Virus record (IMG/VR): IMGVR_UViG_3300013233_000160
Location: 1-23,978 of that record
Origin: a virus
DNA length: 23,978 nucleotides
Strand: one strand, 5' to 3'
Position numbers and translations under genes: made by a program. Shown here in pieces: positions 12,717 through 19,816 of this stretch; position 1 is the first letter of the stretch; each line of letters opens with the position of its first letter. The notes under the pieces were generated by a model. It ran no database searches. It saw only the letters and a program-made list of their open reading frames with translations, and had not been told where the DNA came from.

Positions 12717-14690
12717 CTAACCGTTAGTTTTTATCTTTGGCATGATTGCCAACAAGGTTAATGGTAATGGCTGATTCTGTCTGATAAATACCGTCCCCTC
12801 TTTGTTCCAGCCAGATGGCATTGAAAGCCTAATGTCGCCAGTGAATAGTGGTATGGCTTCATCCATACTATTTGCCGATGATCTAAACGGTATTCTGTCC
12901 AAATTGTCAGCGTTTGGCCCAGCCAAGATACCTACAGTTTTATAGAGGCGTAATTCCACCGAACTGATCCGCTTAGTTTTTCCCTGCGCTGTCCCGTCCT
13001 GGCTGCCAGCCTCAAATCGCTGAGTTTTCAGGTCAGTTACATAATTGAGGCCAACATGGATTTTTTCTGCCGCTGGGCCTGATATTGTCACTGCTCCGCT
13101 GGTCACTACCTGGGGAACCCTTACCGAGCCATCAGCCAAAATATCAACCGTCTCCCCTTCCAAATGGTCAAGCCCTGAAACAGAAGAAACAGCAGCACCA
13201 AAGTAACTTAGGCCAGAATCAACAAAGAAAGAATCCTCTATGCTGTCAGTCTCGCCAAGCCCTTGCGAAATAACTTCTAAATATCGCACCTCTACGCCGT
13301 TTATCCATCTCTTAACAACAAGCCACGCCTCGTCTGTGCTGCCATCAATAGAGGGGATAACGGCCACACTGTCAACAGTCGCCTTTGTTCCGGCAGCATC
13401 AGAAGTGCCGCCTATCTGGTGGTTATGCCATCCTACTACTTCCTGGTCACGCTGGTATGTCAAACCTATAAGGCTGCCATCATTGAGAACGCACCACACA
13501 ATAGAATCTTGCTCTTGCTGGTAAGCAATATGCTTAATTCCTGTGGCAGTAATATGCTCTGCCAAAATGGTTAAGTCAGGTGAAAGGTAACTGTCAGACT
13601 GAAAATCATAAACAAATTCCCTTAGCTTCCTTTCTGAACGCTGCACAAACAATACAAGGCTAGAAGCCGTGGCCGGGCGCACAGCAGCCGAGCCATAAGT
13701 TGACCTCCTGACTACCCTCACATTGGTCGGGGTTATTGCTTCTTCCAGACTGGACGCCCCCACAACAAACTCACCGCCAACCGTGCCAACAGTCAAGACT
13801 TTTCCAGGTGAAAGCCACTGAATACGGTTTACTTGGTCAGTGCTTATCGTGTAGCTGAGTGCGTCGTCGGCCAGTGTGCCGATGGTCAGGTCGGTATAAT
13901 TAGCTGATTTTGAGGCCCATAACTGTTGTGGCTCGTTTGGTGTCCCGGCAAACCACAAGCGTTGCTCAAAAAATGAGATTGCGCCAGGGTAATTACCTGC
14001 GCCCCATGAAGCAGGTGGAGCGGTAAAGGTAATATTGGCAAGTGACCATGAAGTGTGGCTGGTGCGCGACAAGGTGGCCGGAGCATGATTATTATGCACC
14101 AGGTACAGCACGTCAGCACTTTGGACAAATGCTATCCCGTCAAGTTCTGTCTCGCCGTAAGTGGTAGTTGTTTCCACAATGGAAATACCTCCGGAGACAT
14201 AGGCAGGATAAAGTGTGGTATCAACCCCGATGGTGTAGGTGTTGGCATCAACAACGGTAACGGTAACATTCTGCCCGTTCAAGGTTGTCATGCCCACCAC
14301 TTCCTCAATAGTCACGGTATCGCCAGTCACAAGACCGTGGGCTGTGTCTGTTACGCTGGCTGGGTTCGCCTGCGTAATTGCGGTAATTCCTGCTGTTTCT
14401 ATCCGAGCATGGTCTTTGTAGTACCGGATATAATTATGCCCAAACTCCAGTATATACGCCTGCTCAATGCTGAACTCGAATGGGATTAGCCTAACATATT
14501 TGGTCAGGTCTTTGGTTTTATTGATATACTCAGTGCCACCCCTGCGAACCGCCGGGCCATGGGGAACAGGGAAGGCATTAAGCATGGTTTGAAGTGAATT
14601 GCCATACTTAGCAATATCAACACGCCCGGCCATCCTGGGGCTAAATTCCCCTGCGGTAAAGTTTGTTTGTATTGGGTGAGCTGTTGGCAT
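12717..14690 (-). CDS. tail nozzle / tubular protein (T7 gp12-like) with FCCH-like insert
   Basis: 657 residues; ATG 14690 overlaps the upstream stop (TAATG). The start FTAGEFSPRMAGRVDIAKYGNSLQTMLNAFPVPHGPAVRRGGTEYI is the diagnostic pattern of the phage tail-nozzle family. Residues about 100-170 (ITQANPASVTDTAHGLVTGDTVTIEEV, TLNGQNVTVTVVDANTYTIGVDT) form a small beta domain resembling the FCCH module first named in ubiquitin-activating enzyme E1, a frequent insertion in phage virion proteins. The rest is beta-propeller-like, with repeated Trp and Val-rich strands (SFFEQRLWFAGTPNEPQQLWASKSANYTDL, RSERKLREFVYDF). It forms the distal tail tube. Confidence 0.85.
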   Translation of the reverse strand: MPTAHPIQTNFTAGEFSPRMAGRVDIAKYGNSLQTMLNAFPVPHGPAVRRGGTEYINKTKDLTKYVRLIPFEFSIEQAYILEFGHNYIRYYKDHARIETAGITAITQANPASVTDTAHGLVTGDTVTIEEVVGMTTLNGQNVTVTVVDANTYTIGVDTTLYPAYVSGGISIVETTTTYGETELDGIAFVQSADVLYLVHNNHAPATLSRTSHTSWSLANITFTAPPASWGAGNYPGAISFFEQRLWFAGTPNEPQQLWASKSANYTDLTIGTLADDALSYTISTDQVNRIQWLSPGKVLTVGTVGGEFVVGASSLEEAITPTNVRVVRRSTYGSAAVRPATASSLVLFVQRSERKLREFVYDFQSDSYLSPDLTILAEHITATGIKHIAYQQEQDSIVWCVLNDGSLIGLTYQRDQEVVGWHNHQIGGTSDAAGTKATVDSVAVIPSIDGSTDEAWLVVKRWINGVEVRYLEVISQGLGETDSIEDSFFVDSGLSYFGAAVSSVSGLDHLEGETVDILADGSVRVPQVVTSGAVTISGPAAEKIHVGLNYVTDLKTQRFEAGSQDGTAQGKTKRISSVELRLYKTVGILAGPNADNLDRIPFRSSANSMDEAIPLFTGDIRLSMPSGWNKEGTVFIRQNQPLPLTLLAIMPKIKTNG

Positions 14691-15373
14691 TATGCGGTTT
14701 TCTCGTAGTACCCTTGGATCATAAAACGGTGCTTAACTAGCCCTGTAAAATCATCATTAAGATTAACGCCCCATTCGTCATTGTTATCACCGTCAAGGCG
14801 GAAGAATTGCCCAGCTTTGGTGAATGTCCACCTTGCTGTGATAAACTCATTGCCAAGTCCGAACCCTCGCCGTTCCAGATCATGGCAGAAAGCGGCAACA
14901 TCACCGTTTGTTAAAATCTTTGGCTGTGCTGAGTTGATTATATATTCCCTTGTGCCGTTTCTCTCCACATACGGTTTCAGGCCGTTGGTTAAAACAACAT
15001 TGTTGCCATAAAAACCTGAGTCCATCACCCCGACATCTTCGATCATTAAGATTGCCCTGGAAAGTCTCAACACTTCCCCGGCAGCAGGAGCAATTTTAAA
15101 ATCTGTGGCGGTTACAGAATAATCTCCGTTAGCCTCATAACTGCCAGATCCATCGCCAACAGTATCGGCAAATCGAAAGAAAAGCTGCTTCTGATTCCCT
15201 GTGGTGCTTCCTGGTGTGGCAGCCCTAAACCAAGTGCTATTGGCCTCGTCATAATAGCGTAGGACACCTGTATCTGTTTCAATCAGTTTGCGGCCATCAA
15301 TACGGCCAGTGGGGAATGTATCAGTGGATAGAGCAAAATAAGCGTTCTCCTGCTCAATAAATCGTACCGTCAT
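14690..15373 (-). CDS. virion structural protein of unknown role (tail region)
   Basis: 227 residues, with GAGG before ATG 15373. The N-terminus has a short beta motif often seen in virion proteins (TGRIDGRKLIETDTGVLRYYDEANSTWFRA). The remaining jelly-roll-like section includes FKIAPAAGEVLRLSRAILMIEDVGVMDSGFYGNNVVLTNGLKPYV. I know this second block from unassigned structural proteins of several phages but cannot attach a function. Its place between the gp11-like and gp12-like genes suggests a tail or connector component. Confidence 0.65.
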   Translation of the reverse strand: MTVRFIEQENAYFALSTDTFPTGRIDGRKLIETDTGVLRYYDEANSTWFRAATPGSTTGNQKQLFFRFADTVGDGSGSYEANGDYSVTATDFKIAPAAGEVLRLSRAILMIEDVGVMDSGFYGNNVVLTNGLKPYVERNGTREYIINSAQPKILTNGDVAAFCHDLERRGFGLGNEFITARWTFTKAGQFFRLDGDNNDEWGVNLNDDFTGLVKHRFMIQGYYEKTA

Positions 15374-15375
15374 AG

Positions 15376-15945
15376 CTATAACCTCGCGTCAGTCCATTCC
15401 CGTGCGATAATCTGTGGCGGTGTCCCTTCCTGTCCGTCAATACTCCTGGCCTCTGCCAACTTCTCCTTAAATAAGCTGTGCATCAAATCTGCCAGGGTGT
15501 TACTCTCCGCCAAAGGATAAGCCAATTCAAAGGCCAACCGTGCCGATAATGTTTCAGTAAACAGTAAATCAAATTCGTTGGGGTCTTCTATCCGCGCGAT
15601 ATATTTTATCTTAGCTGCGCTTTCATCGGTGAGCAAGTTACGCCCCTCGATCTGATAAACATAGTCAGGGTAAATGTCAGAGTCTTCGATACAAAGTACC
15701 CTCAAGCAATCACTTGGCAGGGCAAATGATTGACCGAAACCAAACAACGGCGTTGTGGTGTTCTCCGCCAGTTCCAGCCTTTTAACGGCAAAATTCCAGA
15801 TATGTGAGCGCAACAAAGAATCCCTTGTTTGTTCGTATATCTGATTACAAAGCCTGGCCGCTTTTGAATCCTCGGTTAGTGAGGTAATGGTTTCCTCACC
15901 AATCTTGATTAAAGCGTTGTTACATATCCCAACTACTGAGGCCAT
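15376..15945 (-). CDS. tail tubular protein A-like (T7 gp11-like adaptor)
   Basis: 189 residues from ATG 15945, with AGGTG 6 nt upstream; a GTG at 15954 overlaps that site and is rejected. The sequence ASVVGICNNALIKIGEETITSLTEDSKAARLCNQIYEQTRDSLLRSHIWNFAVKRLEL (1-58) is the classic adaptor signature: an N-terminal helix bundle followed by R-S/A-H-x-W-N-F-A. It should sit between portal and nozzle as a dodecameric ring. The hairpin at 15961-15992 lies directly upstream. Confidence 0.85.
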   Translation of the reverse strand: MASVVGICNNALIKIGEETITSLTEDSKAARLCNQIYEQTRDSLLRSHIWNFAVKRLELAENTTTPLFGFGQSFALPSDCLRVLCIEDSDIYPDYVYQIEGRNLLTDESAAKIKYIARIEDPNEFDLLFTETLSARLAFELAYPLAESNTLADLMHSLFKEKLAEARSIDGQEGTPPQIIAREWTDARL

Positions 15946-15960
15946 GATAAACACCTAAGC

Positions 15961-15992
15961 GGGGCAGACCTGCACGGAATCAGGCCCACCCC
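15961..15992 (-). promoter_or_regulatory. 12-bp RNA hairpin between cement and gp11-like genes
   Basis: In the leftward transcript GGGGUGGGCCUG (complement of 15981-15992) pairs along its whole length with CAGGUCUGCCCC (complement of 15961-15972): nine Watson-Crick pairs and three G-U wobbles around an 8-nt loop. On the + strand the wobble positions would be A-C mismatches, so the structure is specific to the late mRNA. No U tract follows, so it is not a standard terminator. The gp11-like ribosome site begins a few bases after the stem. Confidence 0.55.
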
Positions 15993-16008
15993 TAGGGGCA
16001 AAGGTTAA

Positions 16009-16491
16009 TTAATCAACAACGTAGGTAAAGAAACCCTTCAGCGTTGCGGCTGCGGGGATAACATCGTCATTAATTTGCAGGGTGATATCAACGCCGGACT
16101 GCGAAGAAAACTCATAGTTTTCACCGCCGCCTACAGTGCCGCCCGGCACAACAGTACCAGCGGCAGCGGTGGAAATACCATCGTCAAGGCCGTTGGGGTC
16201 AGCAGCAACAGATACTCCGTCCAGGCCAGTATATTTAGCCCAGCCAATGTCCATGGTGCTCAGTGCGCCAAGCGCAGAGAACCCGACAAAGGAAAGGGGA
16301 AGCATAACCCGAACCTTGCCGGGTGGTAGTTGGATAACGTAAGCCAATGAGCCAGCATCGCCAGCGGCAGCACCCTGGGTAAACTCAAAAGTAGCGCAGC
16401 GTAACCGGCCATGCCATTGGTTCGTTTTTACCGGGGTTTTCGAGTTGACCGCCGAAGCGTACTCGGTTGAATATTCAGTTGTAATAGCCAT
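16009..16491 (-). CDS. capsid cement / head decoration protein (BPP-1 Bbp16-like)
   Basis: 160 residues; AAGGAGG lies about 8 nt before ATG 16491. A Gly/Ala/Val-rich all-beta profile (CATFEFTQGAAAGDAGSLAYVIQLPPGKVRVMLPLSFVGFSALG, MDIGWAKYTGLDG, LQINDDVIPAAATLKGFFTYVVD) fits the jelly-roll cement proteins that dimerise on BPP-1-type capsids. The gene lies right after the capsid gene, as I recall for Bbp17/Bbp16 in BPP-1. Assignment rests on position plus general character. Confidence 0.7.
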   Translation of the reverse strand: MAITTEYSTEYASAVNSKTPVKTNQWHGRLRCATFEFTQGAAAGDAGSLAYVIQLPPGKVRVMLPLSFVGFSALGALSTMDIGWAKYTGLDGVSVAADPNGLDDGISTAAAGTVVPGGTVGGGENYEFSSQSGVDITLQINDDVIPAAATLKGFFTYVVD

Positions 16492-16507
16492 CTTTCAAGC
16501 CTCCTTG

Positions 16508-17368
16508 TTATTCAGTGCATTTGATTTCAACGACTTTCTTCTCTTCCATCCGGGTAGCACCGATACCCATGGAGGCAAAGACCTGCGTTGCGTTATTTTT
16601 ATCACGGCGAGGGCCAATATCAACGGAAATATCCCGGCCAACAGCCATAAGCAAACCATCCTGCGCCCAGCAGATTACCCGGCGATCACCGGAGCCATCA
16701 GTATCAAGCCGCTCAATCTGGATAAACTTGAATCCAAGAAAAGAGTCAATCGTTCCCATGGCCAGGGCTTTGACGGTGTTGTAGTCGGAAGACTTTACCT
16801 CGGTGGTGTTTAGCAAGTCGCTGACCTGCTTAGAAGAGTAGGCGATATACCGGGGGATGGATGGATCAACGTCATAACCGTCCAGGATTTCCTTTGCAGA
16901 AAGCAGCTTGGCAATGGTAAGCCCGGCTGCACCTGCGGCAATCTGATTAGCTGCCAGAAAAGAGGTGGTGGTTGATCCGGTCTTGCCGGTAGAAGCATCG
17001 GCAAAGGCAGAGGCAATAATAGCGTCATCTTGCGCCCGGCCCATGGCCCAAGCTGCATTGACAGCATAAGGGCTGGCAGGATCTTCCAGCATGCGTATTT
17101 TGTCTTCCTGGTCTACCAGGTCGGCCCAATCATAGTCCACCAGCGTTACACGGCGGCGATCATGGGGGGTGTCCATCAAAGGGGTATCTGCGTGGCGGCT
17201 TGGCCGTACACGGGCAGCGGTGGCCCCAATCTGGTCATAAAAGGCGTTTTCGCCTACCTGGGTTTCAACTCGAACCGCTGAACGCAGCCGAGACCCTTTC
17301 TGTTGAGAAAGGAGTTGAACATTCATCCCGTACTGCTGGACAAATGCGGTCGTGATTTCTACTGACAT
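16508..17368 (-). CDS. major capsid protein (HK97 fold, BPP-1 Bbp17-like)
   Basis: 286 residues from ATG 17368; the frame is open from TTG 17383, but GGAGG (17377-17381) lies between and fits ATG 17368. VEITTAFVQQYGMNVQLLSQQKGSRLRSAVRVETQVGENAFYDQIGATAARVRPSRHADTPL (2-63) and RRRVTLVDYDWADLVDQEDKIRMLEDPASPYAVNAAWAMGRAQDDAIIASAFADASTG are strongly typical of the BPP-1-like capsid family. The C-terminal part (FIQIERLDTDG, ICWAQDGLLMAVGRDISVDIGPRRDKNNATQV) fits the HK97-fold P and A domains. It is flanked by scaffold/lysis genes upstream and the cement gene downstream. Confidence 0.85.
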   Translation of the reverse strand: MSVEITTAFVQQYGMNVQLLSQQKGSRLRSAVRVETQVGENAFYDQIGATAARVRPSRHADTPLMDTPHDRRRVTLVDYDWADLVDQEDKIRMLEDPASPYAVNAAWAMGRAQDDAIIASAFADASTGKTGSTTTSFLAANQIAAGAAGLTIAKLLSAKEILDGYDVDPSIPRYIAYSSKQVSDLLNTTEVKSSDYNTVKALAMGTIDSFLGFKFIQIERLDTDGSGDRRVICWAQDGLLMAVGRDISVDIGPRRDKNNATQVFASMGIGATRMEEKKVVEIKCTE

Positions 17369-17455
17369 TTTAACAACCTCCAAAAAAAGAATTAATAATC
17401 AATTAGTTTTCGTCGGGTTGTCGCTATGTCGCGGCCCTGCCATGTACCGCTGCTA
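17369..17455 (-). promoter_or_regulatory. 87-nt leader of the capsid gene
   Basis: This is the longest gap inside the late operon. It ends with the strong GGAGG site (17377-17381) and an A-tract on the + strand. An AT-rich stretch (17389-17404) could hold a weak -10, but no convincing -35 partner is visible. An internal capsid promoter or processing site is possible but not demonstrated by the sequence. Confidence 0.3.
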
Positions 17456-17626
17456 TTATTTTTTATTTGTGGTAGCAGCTTCCACTTTATCGCGGGGCTT
17501 TTTACGGCTTGTCCGCTGCTTGCAATAGTTTTGAAAATACTCAGCTAATTCAAGCAAGTCTGAGAGTTCATCTTGTGGCTTGCGTATCTCTACGGCCAGC
17601 TTTAAACATTCCAATCTTAAATTCAT
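17456..17626 (-). CDS. 56-residue charged helical protein, function unknown
   Basis: ATG 17626 overlaps the holin gene's TGA (ATGA). The product MNLRLECLKLAVEIRKPQDE, then LSDLLELAEYFQNYCKQRTS and a Lys/Arg tail ending TTNKK, forms two amphipathic helices followed by a basic end. There is no membrane segment or signal. The frame, overlap and codon usage support a real gene. It might be a regulator tied to lysis or the capsid gene; I do not recognise it. Confidence 0.65.
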   Translation of the reverse strand: MNLRLECLKLAVEIRKPQDELSDLLELAEYFQNYCKQRTSRKKPRDKVEAATTNKK

Positions 17627-18081
17627 TTCTTCTTTGCCCCCCCGAATTTATTCATGGCAACCCCTACAATGCTGCCAAGATGCGGTGCGGCAAAGTAAAA
17701 GCCAAGAATCAGCATCATGGCTCCGTTCATCTCCGTGGCTCGATCTCCGATTACATCAGCAGCGGCCTTTAGTTGCGCTGCGCTGTCGGTCAACCAGATA
17801 CCAGCGATGGCAAGCCCAGTTGTTGCCAGATACATAAGCAGCCAGGTTGCGGTTACGATAAGGGCCAGGAGCCGCCGGGCCAAGTTCTGCCCTTGCGTTG
17901 CATCCAACCATTTAACAAGTGATTGCCGAGCCAGTGCTCTTTCCTTGGCTCCGTCCTCTGCTTTTTCTTCGTCGGTATAAACTAGTTTGTCAAGGCCATT
18001 TGAAATGGTATCAATACCTTTTTCAATGGCCTTGTCACTGCCTAGCATTTTGCCGACAAAGGAACCGATTGCGCCAAACAT
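17623..18081 (-). CDS. holin (3TM gene-transfer-agent-type)
   Basis: 152 residues; ATG 18081 overlaps the endolysin stop (TAATG). An amphipathic N-terminus (FGAIGSFVGKMLG) and a charged helix (DEEKAEDGAKERALARQSLVKWLDATQGQNLARR) precede membrane span 71-97 (LLALIVTATWLLMYLATTGLAIAGIWL). A second span covers 119-143 (NGAMMLILGFYFAAPHLGSIVGVAM), and the tail ends GGAKKK. The pattern fits the 3TM holin family described for gene-transfer agents and many prophages. It should form the inner-membrane lesion that frees the endolysin. Confidence 0.75.
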   Translation of the reverse strand: MFGAIGSFVGKMLGSDKAIEKGIDTISNGLDKLVYTDEEKAEDGAKERALARQSLVKWLDATQGQNLARRLLALIVTATWLLMYLATTGLAIAGIWLTDSAAQLKAAADVIGDRATEMNGAMMLILGFYFAAPHLGSIVGVAMNKFGGAKKK

Positions 18082-18494
18082 TATAACTTAATCTCCCAAT
18101 GCGCTGGGTCATCCAGGTTATTAAAGGAGCCTCCCCATGTTAAATTCAGGCCAATGCCCTGCGCCACCATGCGTAAATGATGATGCAGCTTTAAGATAGC
18201 TGTCTCATCATTGTAAAGGTAATCTCGCTGCTCCGCACTGTACGGCAACACATCAACCGCCAAGGAACATGGCTTATCACCCCACATAAAGTTGTGAAGA
18301 GACTCGCCATACTTGGCATGGCTTTTACCGTTGGCAAAAGCGGTCATTTGCTCATCTTTTCCCCGGTATCCGCAAACAATACCAAAGTCTAAAGGGGTAT
18401 CTCTCATTGCCAGGCCAAGCCAATGCCTTATCCGTGGATGGCAAGTGCCTAGCCTTGCTTTGCTGGTCTTTCCGAATTTAAAGCCGTTGCCCAT
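18081..18494 (-). CDS. endolysin, M15-type D-Ala-D-Ala/L-Ala-D-Glu peptidase
   Basis: 137 residues; ATG 18494 overlaps the upstream stop (TAATG). The M15 zinc peptidase pattern is intact: CGYRGKDEQ, KSHAKYGESLHNF (H67), CSLAVDVLP (D81) and DDPAHWEIKL (H132), matching the SxHxxGxAxD and HWE ligands. There is no signal peptide, so export depends on the holin next door. It cuts peptide cross-links of peptidoglycan at the end of infection. The length is ordinary for single-domain M15 endolysins of Gram-negative phages. Confidence 0.88.
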   Translation of the reverse strand: MGNGFKFGKTSKARLGTCHPRIRHWLGLAMRDTPLDFGIVCGYRGKDEQMTAFANGKSHAKYGESLHNFMWGDKPCSLAVDVLPYSAEQRDYLYNDETAILKLHHHLRMVAQGIGLNLTWGGSFNNLDDPAHWEIKL

Positions 18495-18772
18495 TATAGC
18501 ACCTTCCCAAAAAGTACAACCCCGATATAGCCAAGGATTGCAGTTATAATTACCTTGATTGCCACGCTTTTAGCTATTCCGCCGCTCTTCCTAACATCTG
18601 AAACAAATTTGTGGTTTGCTTTCCATTCGGGCTGTTTCTGCTGGCACTCTTCCATCAGTTTATGGTGAAGATAGTGTTGCTCTGCATCAACCCAAAAATC
18701 AGTCTTATACTCTTCTATTGCCTCTCTTACTGCTGATTTTATTTCGTCGTGATTCAACGTCTGCCCCCCCAT
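18494..18772 (-). CDS. small C-terminally anchored membrane protein (lysis-cassette member)
   Basis: 92 residues; ATG 18772 overlaps the scaffold stop (TAATG), followed by a run of G. The N-terminal two thirds are charged and soluble (EIKSAVREAIEEYKTDFWVDAEQHYLHHKLMEECQQ), with one span near the end (about 70-89, VAIKVIITAILGYIGVVLFG). The FWVDAEQHYLHH motif is familiar to me from unassigned phage membrane proteins beside endolysin genes. It may be an antiholin or second holin; spanin features (lipobox, long periplasmic coil) are absent. Confidence 0.7.
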   Translation of the reverse strand: MGGQTLNHDEIKSAVREAIEEYKTDFWVDAEQHYLHHKLMEECQQKQPEWKANHKFVSDVRKSGGIAKSVAIKVIITAILGYIGVVLFGKVL

Positions 18773-19572
18773 TATGCTGCTTTTTGCGCCATCAGCTTGC
18801 GCATTTTGTTGACGTATGCGCCATGCTCTGGGTGGTCGCCATCAAAATAAGCCGGGTGGCTCTGCACTGAGGAGATAGCAGCGTCAAGCTCCTGGGATGT
18901 AAAGCCGTTTTGCTCTCCGCCTTCCAGGGGCTGCTCGGTTGTAGCTGCGCCAATCTTGGCAAAGACTTTCAGTAGCCTGGGATCATCACCAAGTCCTGAT
19001 TCGTCAAGATATGAAATCAAGTCATCATCTGCGTATTCTTTAACCGCCGCCTGGGCCAAGGACACTTGCCGATCATAAGCAGACCCCCACTCTTTTTGCA
19101 GAGAGGCGTTAAGTTCATCTTGTTTCAGCTTTGTTTCTGTTTCCTGCGCCTGCTGGCCTTCGGCTATAATTTTGCTCACCGAATCTGAGATGGCAGAAAA
19201 TTGGTTGTTGGTCAGGTTGGCGGCGTGGGCAATCTCCCTGAACCAGCCATCGTCCTCACCTTCCGCTGGCTTAAATTCATATTCGGCGGCATTGTCAGGG
19301 CGGCCAAGGATTTTAAAGGCGTCGGAAAATTCTTCATCCGTCTTCGGGATGGGTATTTTATCCCGGCCAAGGATATGCTGCATATTAATGTAGCCCTTGG
19401 CAAGCTGCTCAGGACTTTCAAACTTCTGCACGCTGGGGTCTGAGCGGATGTCTTCGGCAAAGTTGTCATACCATGCGCCTTCCTGTTGGCCACCTGCTGC
19501 CGATCCTGCATCTGCCCCGGCTGCGCCCTGCTCTTGCCCGGCCTCTCCTGCTGTTCCGTGTTCATCAGCCAT
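18772..19572 (-). CDS. capsid scaffolding protein
   Basis: 266 residues; GGAG lies 9 nt before ATG 19572. A disordered acidic Gly/Ala/Gln-rich N-terminus (1-35) is followed by WYDNFAEDIRSDPSVQKFESPEQLAKGYINMQHILGRDKIPIPKTDEEFSDAFKILGRPDNAAEYEF, a stretch typical of podoviral scaffold proteins. A long central helix region (NNQFSAISDSVSKIIAEGQQAQETETKLKQDELNASLQKEWG) leads to a C-terminal helix with a basic tip (YVNKMRKLMAQKAA) suited to binding the coat protein. It guides procapsid assembly and leaves before packaging. Confidence 0.8.
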   Translation of the reverse strand: MADEHGTAGEAGQEQGAAGADAGSAAGGQQEGAWYDNFAEDIRSDPSVQKFESPEQLAKGYINMQHILGRDKIPIPKTDEEFSDAFKILGRPDNAAEYEFKPAEGEDDGWFREIAHAANLTNNQFSAISDSVSKIIAEGQQAQETETKLKQDELNASLQKEWGSAYDRQVSLAQAAVKEYADDDLISYLDESGLGDDPRLLKVFAKIGAATTEQPLEGGEQNGFTSQELDAAISSVQSHPAYFDGDHPEHGAYVNKMRKLMAQKAA

Positions 19573-19816
19573 CTTGCTTCACTCCTTCTGATATTTTGGT
19601 GAATGTTTGTAAGTCCTGCCTTTCCAAGACCTTGAGAATATAGAGCATTACGTTCCTTTCGCCCTCAGAAATCAATAAGCCCTCGGTTGTGCCGTTAAAG
19701 GCTGGCTGCATCAGGTGACAAAACTTAGCCAAGTCCTGCAAAACAATTTGTCCGTCATCGGTGTTAAACACTGCATCATAGGCGATCTTGGTGTTTTTGT
19801 TGATACCGTGCATCAT
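19565..19816 (-). CDS. Bbp19-like small head protein
   Basis: 83 residues; ATG 19816 overlaps the portal stop (ATGATG with TGA inside). YDAVFNTDDGQIVLQDLAKFCHL (13-35) and LLISEGERNVMLYILKVLE match the conserved halves of a small family found between portal and scaffold in BPP-1-like phages (Bbp19 in BPP-1): F-x-[TS]-x-D-G-x-x-V-L-x-D-L, then an E/N-G-x-R-x-x-x-x-x-I helix. Function unknown. The next gene (scaffold) starts inside its last codons. Confidence 0.75.
   Translation of the reverse strand: MMHGINKNTKIAYDAVFNTDDGQIVLQDLAKFCHLMQPAFNGTTEGLLISEGERNVMLYILKVLERQDLQTFTKISEGVKQDG

Noticed and set aside
14055-14489. 144-codon + strand frame inside the nozzle gene
   Set aside because: Antisense shadow of the tail nozzle protein; no plausible start context.
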